64,000 bases of DNA, taken from Aquabacterium sp. (lineage in GTDB: Bacteria; Pseudomonadota; Gammaproteobacteria; Burkholderiales; Burkholderiaceae_C). The stretch lies in assembly GCA_030654395.1 (NCBI GenBank), contig JAURXM010000131.1:1-64000 (forward strand), read 5' to 3'. The notes below the pieces were generated by a model. The model had not been told where the DNA came from. It ran no database searches and saw only the letters and a program-made list of their open reading frames with translations. Within the stretch, counting starts at the first letter, position 1. Each line of letters starts with the position of its first letter. Shown here one piece after another: positions 56,385-64,000 of this stretch. The position numbers and the translations under genes were made by a program.

Positions 56385-57335
56385 TCAGGCTCGGTGCAAT
56401 TCATCACCCAACACAGCGCCTATGTAATCGACTAAAAAGTGGCCCGCCTTGACAAAGTTGCCCTGGGTCAGCACACCGTGGATATGGTCATTCAAGTGCA
56501 GCGCGGTCACGCGAACGCCCTCGTCTTCTAACCTTTGCGCATAAGCCCGGCCTTCATCACACAGCGGGTCATTGCCCACCGTCAACACCAATGCCGGTGG
56601 CGTCTTCGCCAGACTCTCAGCCAGCAAGGGCGAAGCACGCCAGTCGAGCCGGTCAGCCTGTTCGGGTGCATAGTGCCCGATGAAGTAATGCATGGTGGCG
56701 GCCGTCAGAGGCACGCCCGCCGTGACGCGCTGATATGACAGGCTTTGGGCACGCAGGTCCACCACCGGATAAATCAAGAGTTGAAATGTTGCCGGCGGCA
56801 AGCGTTCGTCACGCCCCATCAACGCCAATACGGCCGCCAGATTACCGCCTGCGCTGTCGCCGCCAACGGCCAACCGGCCTGAAATGATGTCCAGTTCAAC
56901 CGTGTGGTCTGCAACCCACTGCCAAGCGGCAGCACAGTCGTCGACAGCGGCCGGGAAAACATGCTCAGGAGCCAGTCGGTAATCGACCGCCACCACGCAG
57001 CAGCGGGCGCGGTTGGCCAGTTGCCGACACATGCGGTCGTGGCTATCAAGGTTGCCTATGACCCAACCACCGCCATGCAAGAAAACCAAACCAGGAAGTA
57101 GTTCGTCAGCCTGGGTACCTGCACCCCTGTAGACACGCAACTTCAAAGCACCGCCCGGGCCAGCAATGCTCATGTCACGCACTGACGCCACCGCCTCTGT
57201 CGTTGATTGCATCAGGTCCCAACCCGCGGCGTAAGCGCTGCGCGCGTCGGTCGGGCTCAACGCCTCAAAGGGGGGGCGACCACTCTTTGAGGCCAGCTCC
57301 AACAGGTTTTTGACATCGGGGGCAAAGGTGTTCAT
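56385..57335 (-). CDS. Alpha/beta hydrolase, hormone-sensitive-lipase (family IV) esterase
   Basis: 316-aa cytosolic esterase. Oxyanion motif HGGG at 87-90 (FLHGGGWVIGN), nucleophile Ser161 in GDSAGG, acid Asp256 in GNDPLCDEG and His286 in HIHGV form the family IV catalytic set. In the operon it precedes the BVMO gene, whose ester or lactone product it would hydrolyse, as ChnC/CpnC do in cyclic ketone degradation. It is the first gene leftward from the divergent control region. Confidence 0.92.
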   Translation of the reverse strand: MNTFAPDVKNLLELASKSGRPPFEALSPTDARSAYAAGWDLMQSTTEAVASVRDMSIAGPGGALKLRVYRGAGTQADELLPGLVFLHGGGWVIGNLDSHDRMCRQLANRARCCVVAVDYRLAPEHVFPAAVDDCAAAWQWVADHTVELDIISGRLAVGGDSAGGNLAAVLALMGRDERLPPATFQLLIYPVVDLRAQSLSYQRVTAGVPLTAATMHYFIGHYAPEQADRLDWRASPLLAESLAKTPPALVLTVGNDPLCDEGRAYAQRLEDEGVRVTALHLNDHIHGVLTQGNFVKAGHFLVDYIGAVLGDELHRA

Positions 57336-57703
57336 ACAGGTTTATCCAGCGTAGGCCGTAGCGTCAATCTGGACTGACATCCTCGATCGCACGGCGTGAA
57401 AAAATTTCGAATTTTAGAAATGTAATTTTAATTTTCGAAAATATAACAAACAGAAGCACGGAAAAATACTGGTTTACCCGCGGACAGCAGCCATCTCAAG
57501 CGCGTCAATGGCACAACCCACACGGGCCTCCGACAACGATGACGTGACAGTAGAAACCCTAATTTACCGAAAAGTATCCAAAGACTACCATTCAGAATAT
57601 TAAATACCTTTTCGGTAAAAAAGACAAGCGAATTGTCCTTACAGACGCGTCTTGATCGATCTGAGTTATTTGATTTATCGCTCTCACTTAAAAGGAACTG
57701 TCC
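57336..57703. promoter_or_regulatory. Divergent control region of the two ketone-oxidation operons
   Basis: 368 bp of AT-rich sequence between the esterase gene (minus) and the cupin gene (plus). Two kinds of palindrome stand out. On the esterase side there is a perfect 12-bp palindrome ATTTTCGAAAAT at 57431-57442, with a looser TTTCGAA copy 28 bp away at 57405-57411. On the cupin side TTTACCGAAAAG (57563-57574) faces CTTTTCGGTAAA (57608-57619), a perfect 12-bp inverted repeat with centres 45 bp apart. They look like operators for one or two regulators, but no DNA-binding regulator gene lies within 14 kb on the left or up to the window end. Confidence 0.6.
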
Positions 57704-58192
57704 ATGGTCAATATTCAATCTTCGCCATTCACCCGTCCAGAAATGTTCTCACCCGACGTCATGGTCGAAGACGAAAAATGGTACGCGTTAGGCAAGATGG
57801 GCAAGGTCCGCCCCCTCATGTTCGACGTCACCAACGGCGGCTGGGTCAGCATCCTCAAGGCTGAGGGCAAGGGCACCATTCAGCGCCACCGCCACGCTGC
57901 GCCAGTCACCGCTTGGACGATTGACGGTGCTTGGGGCTACCGCGAGCATGACTGGATTTCTCGCGCTGGCAGCTTTGCTTATGAGCCAGCCGGTCATATT
58001 CACACGCTCTACATTGACCCAGACGTGGGCAAGATGACGGCGCTGTTTCACGTTATGGGACCGCTGATTTATCTGGACGAGCAAGGCAATGCCGTTGACT
58101 ACGACGATGTGTTCTTGCGCCTAGACCGCTATACCAAACACTGCCGCGAAGTTGGCCTGGGTGACGACTACGTCAAGTCCCTGATCCGCTGA
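57704..58192 (+). CDS. Three-histidine cupin dioxygenase, 2,4'-dihydroxyacetophenone dioxygenase/Dke1-like
   Basis: 162-aa single cupin. Metal ligands are probably His62 and His64 (QRHRHAAP) and His100 (GHIH), a three-His site as in 2,4'-dihydroxyacetophenone dioxygenase and acetylacetone dioxygenase Dke1, rather than the three-His-one-Glu of common cupins. The ending RLDRYTKHCREVGLGDDYVKSLI resembles the DAD group. Such enzymes split a carbon-carbon bond between or beside carbonyls with O2 and Fe(II). RBS AAAGGA precedes the start; first gene of the rightward operon. Substrate not determinable. Confidence 0.75.
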   Translation: MVNIQSSPFTRPEMFSPDVMVEDEKWYALGKMGKVRPLMFDVTNGGWVSILKAEGKGTIQRHRHAAPVTAWTIDGAWGYREHDWISRAGSFAYEPAGHIHTLYIDPDVGKMTALFHVMGPLIYLDEQGNAVDYDDVFLRLDRYTKHCREVGLGDDYVKSLIR

Positions 58193-58233
58193 TTTGAAAA
58201 TTCGCTGATCTTTATTCTCTGCAAGGAACTCCC

Positions 58234-59547
58234 ATGTCATCACAAATGCACTTGATGCAAATGCTGGTCTCCACGGCCACCACCCACACGCTCATGAGCT
58301 GGACTGACCCGAAAGACGACCAGCTCGGCGGACTGCAAGATTTTGCTTATTGGCAGCATGTAGCGCGCACGCTGGAGCGTGGATGTTTTGACGGGGTCTT
58401 TTTTGCGGACAGTCCTGCCACACACGCGGTCTACAAAGGCAGTGTGGTGCCTTCAGTCCAGTACGGCGTGTCATGGCCCAACCACGACCCAATGCCACTG
58501 GTCGCAGTGATGGCGGCCGCGACCACGCATCTGGGTATTGGTGTGACGCTGTCGACCACGGGCACAACGCCCTACTTGGCCACGCGGCGCATCTCGACAC
58601 TGAACTACCTGAGTCGCGGTCGCGTGGGCTGGAACATCGTTTGCGGATTCAGCGAAGCCGAGCAGCTGGCCAATGGTTTGGGGGCACAAACGCCGCATGA
58701 CGAACGCTACGACCAAGCCGACGAATTCATGGACATTTGCTACCGCCTTTGGGACAGCGTGCCCCACAAGTCGATCTTGATGAACAAAACCAACGGTCAG
58801 TTTGCCGACCCCGACTTGATCAAGCCGGTGGACTACAAGGGCAAGTACCTCAGCTGCAAGGCTGTCGGCCCCGTGCTGCCGTCGAACTACGGTTTGCCAC
58901 TGCGTTTTCAGGCTGGCTCGTCAGGTCGCGGCATGGAATTCGCCATGAAACATGCCGAGGTGATTTTTGCCATTCACAACCATTTGCCGGGCATGATCAA
59001 GAGCACCGACAACCTGCGCGCCGCGGCAACCAAACACGGCGCCAACCCTGACAACCTCAAGATCATTTTTGGCTTGCAACCCATCGTGCGCAGCACCGAA
59101 ACCGAAGCCAAACAACGGGCAGAAGAACTGCTCGAACGCATTCCGCTGGACGCCACATTGGCAAGGCTGTCCGGCATCATCGGCACCGACCTGAGCAAGT
59201 TTGATCCCGACAAGCCGCTGGCCGAACTGCAAACCCAAGCCTCGCAAGGTTTGCTGGCTGTGTTCATGAATGGCGGCGATGGCAAAACATTGACGCTGCG
59301 CGAAGCTGCTTCCAAGTGGGCTCTGTCCGTGGGGATCCCACAAATCATTGGTACACCAGAACAGGTTGCAGATGAGTTCGAACGCATCTGGCGCGCCACG
59401 GGTTGCTACGGCTTCAACCTGAGCCCGACCACCAACCCGGACAGCGTTGACGACTTCGTTGACCACGTCGTCCCCCTTCTGCAGCAACGCGGTATTTTCC
59501 GAAAATCCTACAGCGGACAGACCTTCCGCGAAAACTTGATGAGCTGA
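58234..59547 (+). CDS. Luciferase-like FMN monooxygenase, NtaA/SnaA/DmoA family
   Basis: 437-aa oxygenase component of a two-component flavin system. The NtaA-family features DFAYWQHVARTLERGCFDGVFFAD, the ISTLNYLSRGRVGWNIV segment and the C-terminal IIGTPEQVADEFERI are visible (read in parts). It has no flavin reductase domain of its own and must receive reduced FMN; the next gene, 4 bp downstream, encodes a flavin reductase. Some members of this family are type II Baeyer-Villiger enzymes, others C-S or C-N cleaving, so the reaction is open. Good RBS AAGGAA. Confidence 0.88.
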   Translation: MSSQMHLMQMLVSTATTHTLMSWTDPKDDQLGGLQDFAYWQHVARTLERGCFDGVFFADSPATHAVYKGSVVPSVQYGVSWPNHDPMPLVAVMAAATTHLGIGVTLSTTGTTPYLATRRISTLNYLSRGRVGWNIVCGFSEAEQLANGLGAQTPHDERYDQADEFMDICYRLWDSVPHKSILMNKTNGQFADPDLIKPVDYKGKYLSCKAVGPVLPSNYGLPLRFQAGSSGRGMEFAMKHAEVIFAIHNHLPGMIKSTDNLRAAATKHGANPDNLKIIFGLQPIVRSTETEAKQRAEELLERIPLDATLARLSGIIGTDLSKFDPDKPLAELQTQASQGLLAVFMNGGDGKTLTLREAASKWALSVGIPQIIGTPEQVADEFERIWRATGCYGFNLSPTTNPDSVDDFVDHVVPLLQQRGIFRKSYSGQTFRENLMS

Positions 59548-59551
59548 TGGC

Positions 59552-60649
59552 ATGAGCACGACAGACACACAAACTGCAACGCCGCAAGCCATGGTGATTG
59601 ACCCAGCAGAGCTTCGTCAATGTCTCGGGTCGTTCGTCACCGGCGTGACGGTGATCACCGCGATCGACGACCAAGGCGTGCCCTTCGGCATGACCGCCAA
59701 CTCTTTCAACTCCGTTTCTCTAGACCCGCCTCTGATCGTCTGGAGTCTGCGCATGAACGCCAGCGCTTTTCCGGTCTTTAGCCAGGCCAAACGCTTTGTG
59801 GTCAACATTCTTTCGGAGGACCAAGTCGATGTGTCCAACCGTTTTGCCAAGTCAGGGCCTGATCGCTTTGACGGTGTCGCCACCACGCCGGGCCTAGGCG
59901 GCTTGCCGCTGATCGACGGTTGCGCCGCGTACCTCGAATGCAGCACGGAAGCCACCTACCCCGGCGGAGATCACCTGCTGTTTTTAGGGCGCGTAGAGCG
60001 CCTGCTTGGCAGTGCCCGCAAGCCGCTGGCCTTTGGCGCTGGCCGTTACATGGTGGTCCACCCTTACGACAACACCCTGAAAGGCGAAGTCGGCTCGGGC
60101 AACATTGCCACGCAACGCGCCGTGCATTTGGCCCGCCCGTGTCTAGAAGACCTGACGCGCGAGACTGACAAAACCGTGGGCCTGGGTGTCTGGGGCAACA
60201 TGGGCCCCACGCTGATCTGGTGGATCGAAGCCAGCAAACCGCTGGACGTGCGCCTGCGCGCAGGCATGGTGATCCCGCTGCTAGGTTCTTCGACCGGCAA
60301 AGTCTTCGCCGCCTTCTCCGACCCGATGCTCACGAATCGGTATTTGGATGCTGAAATTGCCGCTCAACAGCATCTCAGCGACTCACCGTTCAAAACACGC
60401 GAAGCGGTCGACGCGCACTTGGCACACGTGCGCAAGGACCGCTTGGCGTCGATCGAAGATGCGGTCATCGTCGACGTCAATGACTTGGGCGTGAATGCTT
60501 TCAGCGCCCCAGTGTTCGACGCTTCAGGCTCCATCGTGCTGGCTCTGACCATGATGGGAGATGCCAGCTTCAATCTGCAAGACCCCGCCGTGGCAAAACT
60601 GCGAGAAGCGGCCGAACGCCTTTCAGCACGCTTGGGCTACAAGGCCTGA
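59552..60649 (+). CDS. Flavin reductase fused to an IclR-type effector-binding domain
   Basis: 365 aa. Residues about 17-170 are an HpaC/RutF-type NAD(P)H:flavin reductase (GSFVTGVTVIT, PFGMTANSFNSVSLDPPL, GDHLLFLGRVER). Residues about 195-365 align with the effector domain of IclR regulators (VGLGVWGNMGPTLI, STGKVFAAF, AFSAPVFDASG, RLSARLGY). The IclR helix-turn-helix is absent, so it should not bind DNA. By analogy with the two-domain reductase C1 of Acinetobacter 4-hydroxyphenylacetate hydroxylase, the C-terminal domain may sense substrate and release inhibition of the reductase. It would feed reduced flavin to the luciferase-like partner just upstream. Confidence 0.88.
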   Translation: MSTTDTQTATPQAMVIDPAELRQCLGSFVTGVTVITAIDDQGVPFGMTANSFNSVSLDPPLIVWSLRMNASAFPVFSQAKRFVVNILSEDQVDVSNRFAKSGPDRFDGVATTPGLGGLPLIDGCAAYLECSTEATYPGGDHLLFLGRVERLLGSARKPLAFGAGRYMVVHPYDNTLKGEVGSGNIATQRAVHLARPCLEDLTRETDKTVGLGVWGNMGPTLIWWIEASKPLDVRLRAGMVIPLLGSSTGKVFAAFSDPMLTNRYLDAEIAAQQHLSDSPFKTREAVDAHLAHVRKDRLASIEDAVIVDVNDLGVNAFSAPVFDASGSIVLALTMMGDASFNLQDPAVAKLREAAERLSARLGYKA

Positions 60650-60655
60650 CCGCCC

Positions 60656-62260
60656 ATGGAAACGCCACACACCGTGCAAGAAGTTGACGTCCTGATCATC
60701 GGGGCCGGATTTGCAGGCCTGCACATGCTGCACAATGCGCGCGGTATGGGCATGTCGGCGCGGGCGATAGAAGCGGCCGCCGATGTGGGCGGTGTCTGGT
60801 ACTGGAACCGTTACCCTGGCGCACGCTGCGATGTGGAGAGCCTGCAGTATTCGTTTTCGTTTTCAAGCGCACTCGAACAAGAGTGGGTTTGGACAGAAAA
60901 ATACGCTGCCCAGCCAGAAATCTTGCGCTACATCGAGCATGTTGCCGATCGCTTTGACTTGCGCCGCGACATCACCTTCAACACACGTGTCACCGCAGCA
61001 ATCTTTGATGAAAAGTCTTGCCGCTGGCAGGTGACGACGAATGCTAGGGAACAGATCTCGGCGCGTTTTTGCGTGATGGCGACCGGGGCCTTGTCGGTCA
61101 CTCGCTTGCCTGATATTCCGGGTATTGCCGATTTTTCCGGCCCGATTTATCACACCGGTGCGTGGCCACACACGCCGGTTGATTTCGCTGGCAAGCGGGT
61201 CGGCATCATCGGCACAGGCTCGTCCGGCATCCAGGCCATCACAGCCATTGCCAAGCAAGCAAAAGAGCTGGTGGTCTTTCAAAGAACCGCCAATTTTTCG
61301 ATTCCCGCCTGGAACGAGCCCTTGCAACCAGCGGTGCAAGACGCGTGGAAAAAGATCTATCGCGACTACCGACTGCGTGCCCGCGAGGTAGGTTCTTTGT
61401 ATGAGTTCAGCGACAAGGGGGCGGCGCAAGTGAGCCAAGAAGAACGTGTCGCCGAATACCAGCGTCGCTGGGACAAAGGCGGCGTGAACTTCGTCCATGC
61501 GTTCAATGATTTGATGATCGATAAAAGCGCCAATGACACGATCGCTGACTTCGTGCGCGCCAGAATTCGCGGGATCGTCAAAGACCCTCAAGTGGCAGAG
61601 TCGCTATGCCCGTACGATCACCCGCTGGGTGCCAAACGTATTTGTGTCGACACCGGTTATTACGAATCCTTCAACCGTGACAACGTCACCTTGGTGGATT
61701 TGAAAAGTACACCGATCACCGCAGTCGAGGCCAACGGCGTCAGCACGAGCGAGGCCAGCTTTGAGCTCGACGCACTGGTCTGCGCCACCGGTTACGACGC
61801 GTTGACTGGCGCGCTGCTGAACATCGACATCCGTGGCGTCGGTGGCCAACAGCTCCAACAAAAATGGGCCGATGGCCCGCGCACATATCTTGGGTTGATG
61901 ACCGCCGGATTCCCCAATATGTTCATCGTCACCGGAGCCGGCAGTCCGTCAGTGTTGGTCAACATGGTGGTCGGCATTGAGCACCATGTTGAGTGGATTT
62001 GCGACTGCCTGAGTCATCTACAAAAACAACAACTGGCGTCCATTGATGCCACGCTGGAGGCTGAGGACAATTGGGTCGGTCACGTCAACGCAGCGGCTGA
62101 TCGAACTTTGCTGCCGCTGGCAAATTCATGGTTTATTGGCGCCAATATTCCAGGCAAACCCCGCGTGTTCATGCCCTACGTTGCCCGCATCGGGGTCTAC
62201 CGCAAAGAGTGTCAGGACATCGTCGACAAGGGGTACGAAGGCTTCACCTTCGCACCCTAG
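60656..62260 (+). CDS. Baeyer-Villiger monooxygenase, second paralogue
   Basis: 534-aa type I BVMO. FAD motif LIIGAGFAGLHML, GGVWYWNRYPGARCD, fingerprint FSGPIYHTGAW at residues 160-170, NADPH motif IIGTGSSGIQ at 184-193. It resembles the BVMO at 54692 along its whole length but is clearly diverged, so it is an old duplication or independent acquisition, not a recent copy. It begins 6 bp after the reductase gene and ends the rightward operon. Confidence 0.92.
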   Translation: METPHTVQEVDVLIIGAGFAGLHMLHNARGMGMSARAIEAAADVGGVWYWNRYPGARCDVESLQYSFSFSSALEQEWVWTEKYAAQPEILRYIEHVADRFDLRRDITFNTRVTAAIFDEKSCRWQVTTNAREQISARFCVMATGALSVTRLPDIPGIADFSGPIYHTGAWPHTPVDFAGKRVGIIGTGSSGIQAITAIAKQAKELVVFQRTANFSIPAWNEPLQPAVQDAWKKIYRDYRLRAREVGSLYEFSDKGAAQVSQEERVAEYQRRWDKGGVNFVHAFNDLMIDKSANDTIADFVRARIRGIVKDPQVAESLCPYDHPLGAKRICVDTGYYESFNRDNVTLVDLKSTPITAVEANGVSTSEASFELDALVCATGYDALTGALLNIDIRGVGGQQLQQKWADGPRTYLGLMTAGFPNMFIVTGAGSPSVLVNMVVGIEHHVEWICDCLSHLQKQQLASIDATLEAEDNWVGHVNAAADRTLLPLANSWFIGANIPGKPRVFMPYVARIGVYRKECQDIVDKGYEGFTFAP

Positions 62261-62284
62261 CAACCAGCCACAGCGACTGCTCCG

Positions 62285-63343
62285 TCAGGGAATCATCACC
62301 ACACGGCCAACCACACGGCCGTCGCGCAGGTCTTTCAATGCAGCGTTGGCGTCTTCCAACCGACGCCGATCGATTGGCACGATCGGCATTCGAGTGTTCT
62401 GAATCAGGGCGATGAGTTCGCGCAACTCTTGTGGGCTGCCAATGTAGCTGCCTTGAATAGTCGCCGAGCGAATCGCCAGCAAGGGCACCGACAACGACAT
62501 AGCGCCACCAAACATCCCCACCACCAGCAGCCTACCGCCACGGTCTAGCAACCGAAAACCCTGCGCTGCGGTCTGCCCACTTCCAACCAAGTCAAGCACA
62601 AAATGAATCGGCCCACCCACCGCCCGGCGAATTTGCTGATCGGCATCAGGCAGCGTCGGGTCAATCGCCGCGAGCGCGCCGCACTCTAGGGCAGCTTGGC
62701 GCTTCTGGGCGTCAATTTCCAGCACGACCGCCCCCTTGCCGCCCATGATGCTCAGAATATTGACGGCCATCAGGCCCAAACCGCCAGCCCCGATCACCAC
62801 CACCGGCTCCAGCAGGGCGCGGGGTCCGCCTTTTTTCAAGGCGCTGTAGGTCGTCAGACCCGAACAAGCCAGCGGCGCCGCACTGACCGGGTCGATGCCG
62901 CCCAGATCGATCAAGTAACGCGGATGTGGCACCACCACATGGTCCGCATAGCCGCCGTCCCGATTGACCCCCAAAAAGCGGGAGTTGGTGCACAAATGCT
63001 CTTGGTCTTGCTGGCAAAAGCTGCATGCACCGCAACCGATCCAACTGCAAACCAAGCACTTGTCACCGATTGAAACGCCCTCGGCGTCGGGCCCCACAGC
63101 CACCACTTCACCACTGGTTTCGTGACCCGGCGTGAAGGGGAAGTTGCAGCGCGACTCGAACGAGACCACCTCGTTGTTGCCCAAGTCAATGCTGCCGTCT
63201 GAAATGTGCAAGTCACTGTGGCAGACCCCGGCGGCCAGCACTTTGAGCAGCACTTCCGAACCGACAGGCGCGGGCATAGGCTTGTCGACGGGCACCAAGG
63301 CCCGACCGAACCCCGTGAGATGAAAGCAACGCATGGTGGTCAT
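62285..63343 (-). CDS. Zinc-dependent alcohol dehydrogenase, ChnD/CpnD-like
   Basis: 352-aa MDR enzyme. Catalytic zinc ligands Cys41 (GVCHSDLH) and His74-Glu75 (GHETSGEV); structural zinc Cys104, Cys107, Cys110 and Cys118; cofactor loop VIGAGGLGLMAV. Length and the stretches AAGVCHSDLH, CSWIGCGACSFC and VPHPRYLIDLGG resemble 6-hydroxyhexanoate (ChnD) and 5-hydroxyvalerate (CpnD) dehydrogenases, which oxidise the hydroxy acid released from a lactone. An aldehyde dehydrogenase for the next step is not in the window. It converges on the BVMO gene with a 24-bp gap. Confidence 0.87.
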   Translation of the reverse strand: MTTMRCFHLTGFGRALVPVDKPMPAPVGSEVLLKVLAAGVCHSDLHISDGSIDLGNNEVVSFESRCNFPFTPGHETSGEVVAVGPDAEGVSIGDKCLVCSWIGCGACSFCQQDQEHLCTNSRFLGVNRDGGYADHVVVPHPRYLIDLGGIDPVSAAPLACSGLTTYSALKKGGPRALLEPVVVIGAGGLGLMAVNILSIMGGKGAVVLEIDAQKRQAALECGALAAIDPTLPDADQQIRRAVGGPIHFVLDLVGSGQTAAQGFRLLDRGGRLLVVGMFGGAMSLSVPLLAIRSATIQGSYIGSPQELRELIALIQNTRMPIVPIDRRRLEDANAALKDLRDGRVVGRVVMIP

Positions 63344-63348
63344 CTGGC

Positions 63349-64000
63349 TTACTTCATGTACTTTTCGTAGTCAGCGTACTGACCGAAAGCTTTGAACTTC
63401 TTGGACTGAAAGTCGAAGTTGTAAGCCCGCAAGTTGACCAAACCGCGGTGGTCGTCCTTGGTATATTTAAGCGGCGAAGAAACACCTTTGGTGTCAATCT
63501 GGAAACCAGCGTTCAGCATAGCCACCAACTTGGCACGGGTCGGCTCGGTACCCACGCTGCGTATTGACTCAGCGATCAGTTGGCCGATCACCCAGCCGCC
63601 GACGTAATTGACATTTGACTTCTGGTTGCCGTAGCCGTACTTGTCGGCGGCAGTAGACATTTCGCGCAGGCCGGCGGTGTCTTCCGACTCACCGGGTGAA
63701 AAGCAACTCATGAAATAGTAATTGGCAGCCGCTTCAGGTCCAATGGCGGTGTAAATTTCGGGGGTTCCCAAGTGGGTGATGCCAAAGGCCGGAATCTTCA
63801 AGCCGTATTGAAGCATGGCGCGCATGGTCAAAATCGAGTTGTTAGGAACGCCATAAATCGCCACCAAATCGGGCTTCATGGTGCTGATTTCCAACACTTG
63901 CGCAGTCACATCGGCCGCCCCCGTCTTGACAGGAAATGCTTTGGAAGAACCGTTCACTTTGGCAACTTCAACGCCGATGTAGTCGGCAAATTCTTTGCCG
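63349..64000 (-). CDS. ABC transporter substrate-binding protein, LivK type (C-terminal part)
   Basis: The frame is open to the window end, so the N-terminus and signal peptide lie outside. About 217 residues are visible, all matching the second lobe of peripla_BP_6 binding proteins, e.g. KPDLVAIYGVPNNSILTMRA and QYGLKIPAFGI. It ends EKYMK, like the paralogue at 52524 (AKYTK). It lies 5 bp upstream of the Zn-ADH gene and is probably in the same transcript. Confidence 0.9.
   Translation of the reverse strand, partial: GKEFADYIGVEVAKVNGSSKAFPVKTGAADVTAQVLEISTMKPDLVAIYGVPNNSILTMRAMLQYGLKIPAFGITHLGTPEIYTAIGPEAAANYYFMSCFSPGESEDTAGLREMSTAADKYGYGNQKSNVNYVGGWVIGQLIAESIRSVGTEPTRAKLVAMLNAGFQIDTKGVSSPLKYTKDDHRGLVNLRAYNFDFQSKKFKAFGQYADYEKYMK

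Noticed and set aside
57428-57718. Minus-strand open frame covering the divergent spacer
   Set aside because: It lies over the operator-rich AT-rich region and lacks a ribosome-binding site; regulation is the simpler explanation.
57704-58192. Naming the cupin as 4-hydroxyacetophenone pathway enzyme together with HapE/HapD-type partners
   Set aside because: Both BVMOs have the length of cyclohexanone-type enzymes, not of the longer 4-hydroxyacetophenone monooxygenase, so that pathway cannot be asserted.
1-64000. CRISPR arrays, insertion sequences, prophage or plasmid origins
   Set aside because: No regularly spaced repeats, transposase, integrase or replication genes were seen on either strand.

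Overview
The window is a bacterial chromosome segment that looks like a betaproteobacterium of the Burkholderiales, most likely Comamonadaceae (Rhodoferax/Polaromonas-like). The reasons are the gene order rpsO-pnp-quinone oxidoreductase-tpiA-secG-tRNA-Leu-nuoA to nuoM, the GC-rich codon use, and a GC-rich interspersed element between nuoI and nuoH of a kind I recall from that family. The placement rests on order and sequence feel, not on a database search.

Region 1 (1-18172, almost all on the minus strand) is core genome. It holds the complex I operon nuoA-L plus the first codons of nuoM, a tRNA-Leu(GAG), secG, tpiA, a zinc-free quinone oxidoreductase, pnp, rpsO with a clear terminator, and tsaD.

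Region 2 (18231-31113, plus strand) is an assimilatory nitrate system: the ANTAR antiterminator NasT, an NrtABD-type nitrate ABC transporter, nitrite reductase NirBD, nitrate reductase NasA, a YbiB/TrpD2-like protein, the siroheme methyltransferase CobA and a BaiN/HI0933-like flavoprotein. The leader before nrtA carries an NtrC-type site, a textbook sigma-54 promoter, a hexaloop hairpin of the ANTAR target type and an intrinsic terminator. This predicts double control by nitrogen status and by nitrate/nitrite. rpsU and a GatB/YqeY-domain gene follow (31219-32010).

Region 3 (about 32.0-48.7 kb) is an accessory catabolic block with more AT-rich spacers and less uniform codons. An IclR regulator diverges from a 3-ketosteroid-dehydrogenase-like flavoprotein. 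Then come an SDR, a branched-chain-amino-acid-type ABC importer (one protein is a permease-ATPase fusion), an MBL-fold protein with a degenerate metal motif, homogentisate dioxygenase, fumarylacetoacetase, two exporters (MFS and DMT), an old-yellow-enzyme family reductase and a tandem EthD protein. The block looks built to import a small acid, desaturate it and send it through homogentisate.

Region 4 (48998-64000) is a second catabolic block with two operons diverging from a 368-bp operator-rich spacer. Leftward: HSL-type esterase, Baeyer-Villiger monooxygenase (BVMO), SDR and a full LivKHMFG importer. Rightward: three-His cupin dioxygenase, luciferase-like monooxygenase, a flavin reductase fused to an IclR effector-binding domain, and a second BVMO. 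A ChnD/CpnD-like zinc alcohol dehydrogenase and a second LivK-type binding protein (cut by the window end) follow on the minus strand. SDR + BVMO + esterase + Zn-ADH matches the set used to open alicyclic ketones through lactones. The reductase with a built-in ligand-sensing domain, next to a luciferase-like oxygenase and a cupin, is the least familiar part and the best candidate for new biology here.
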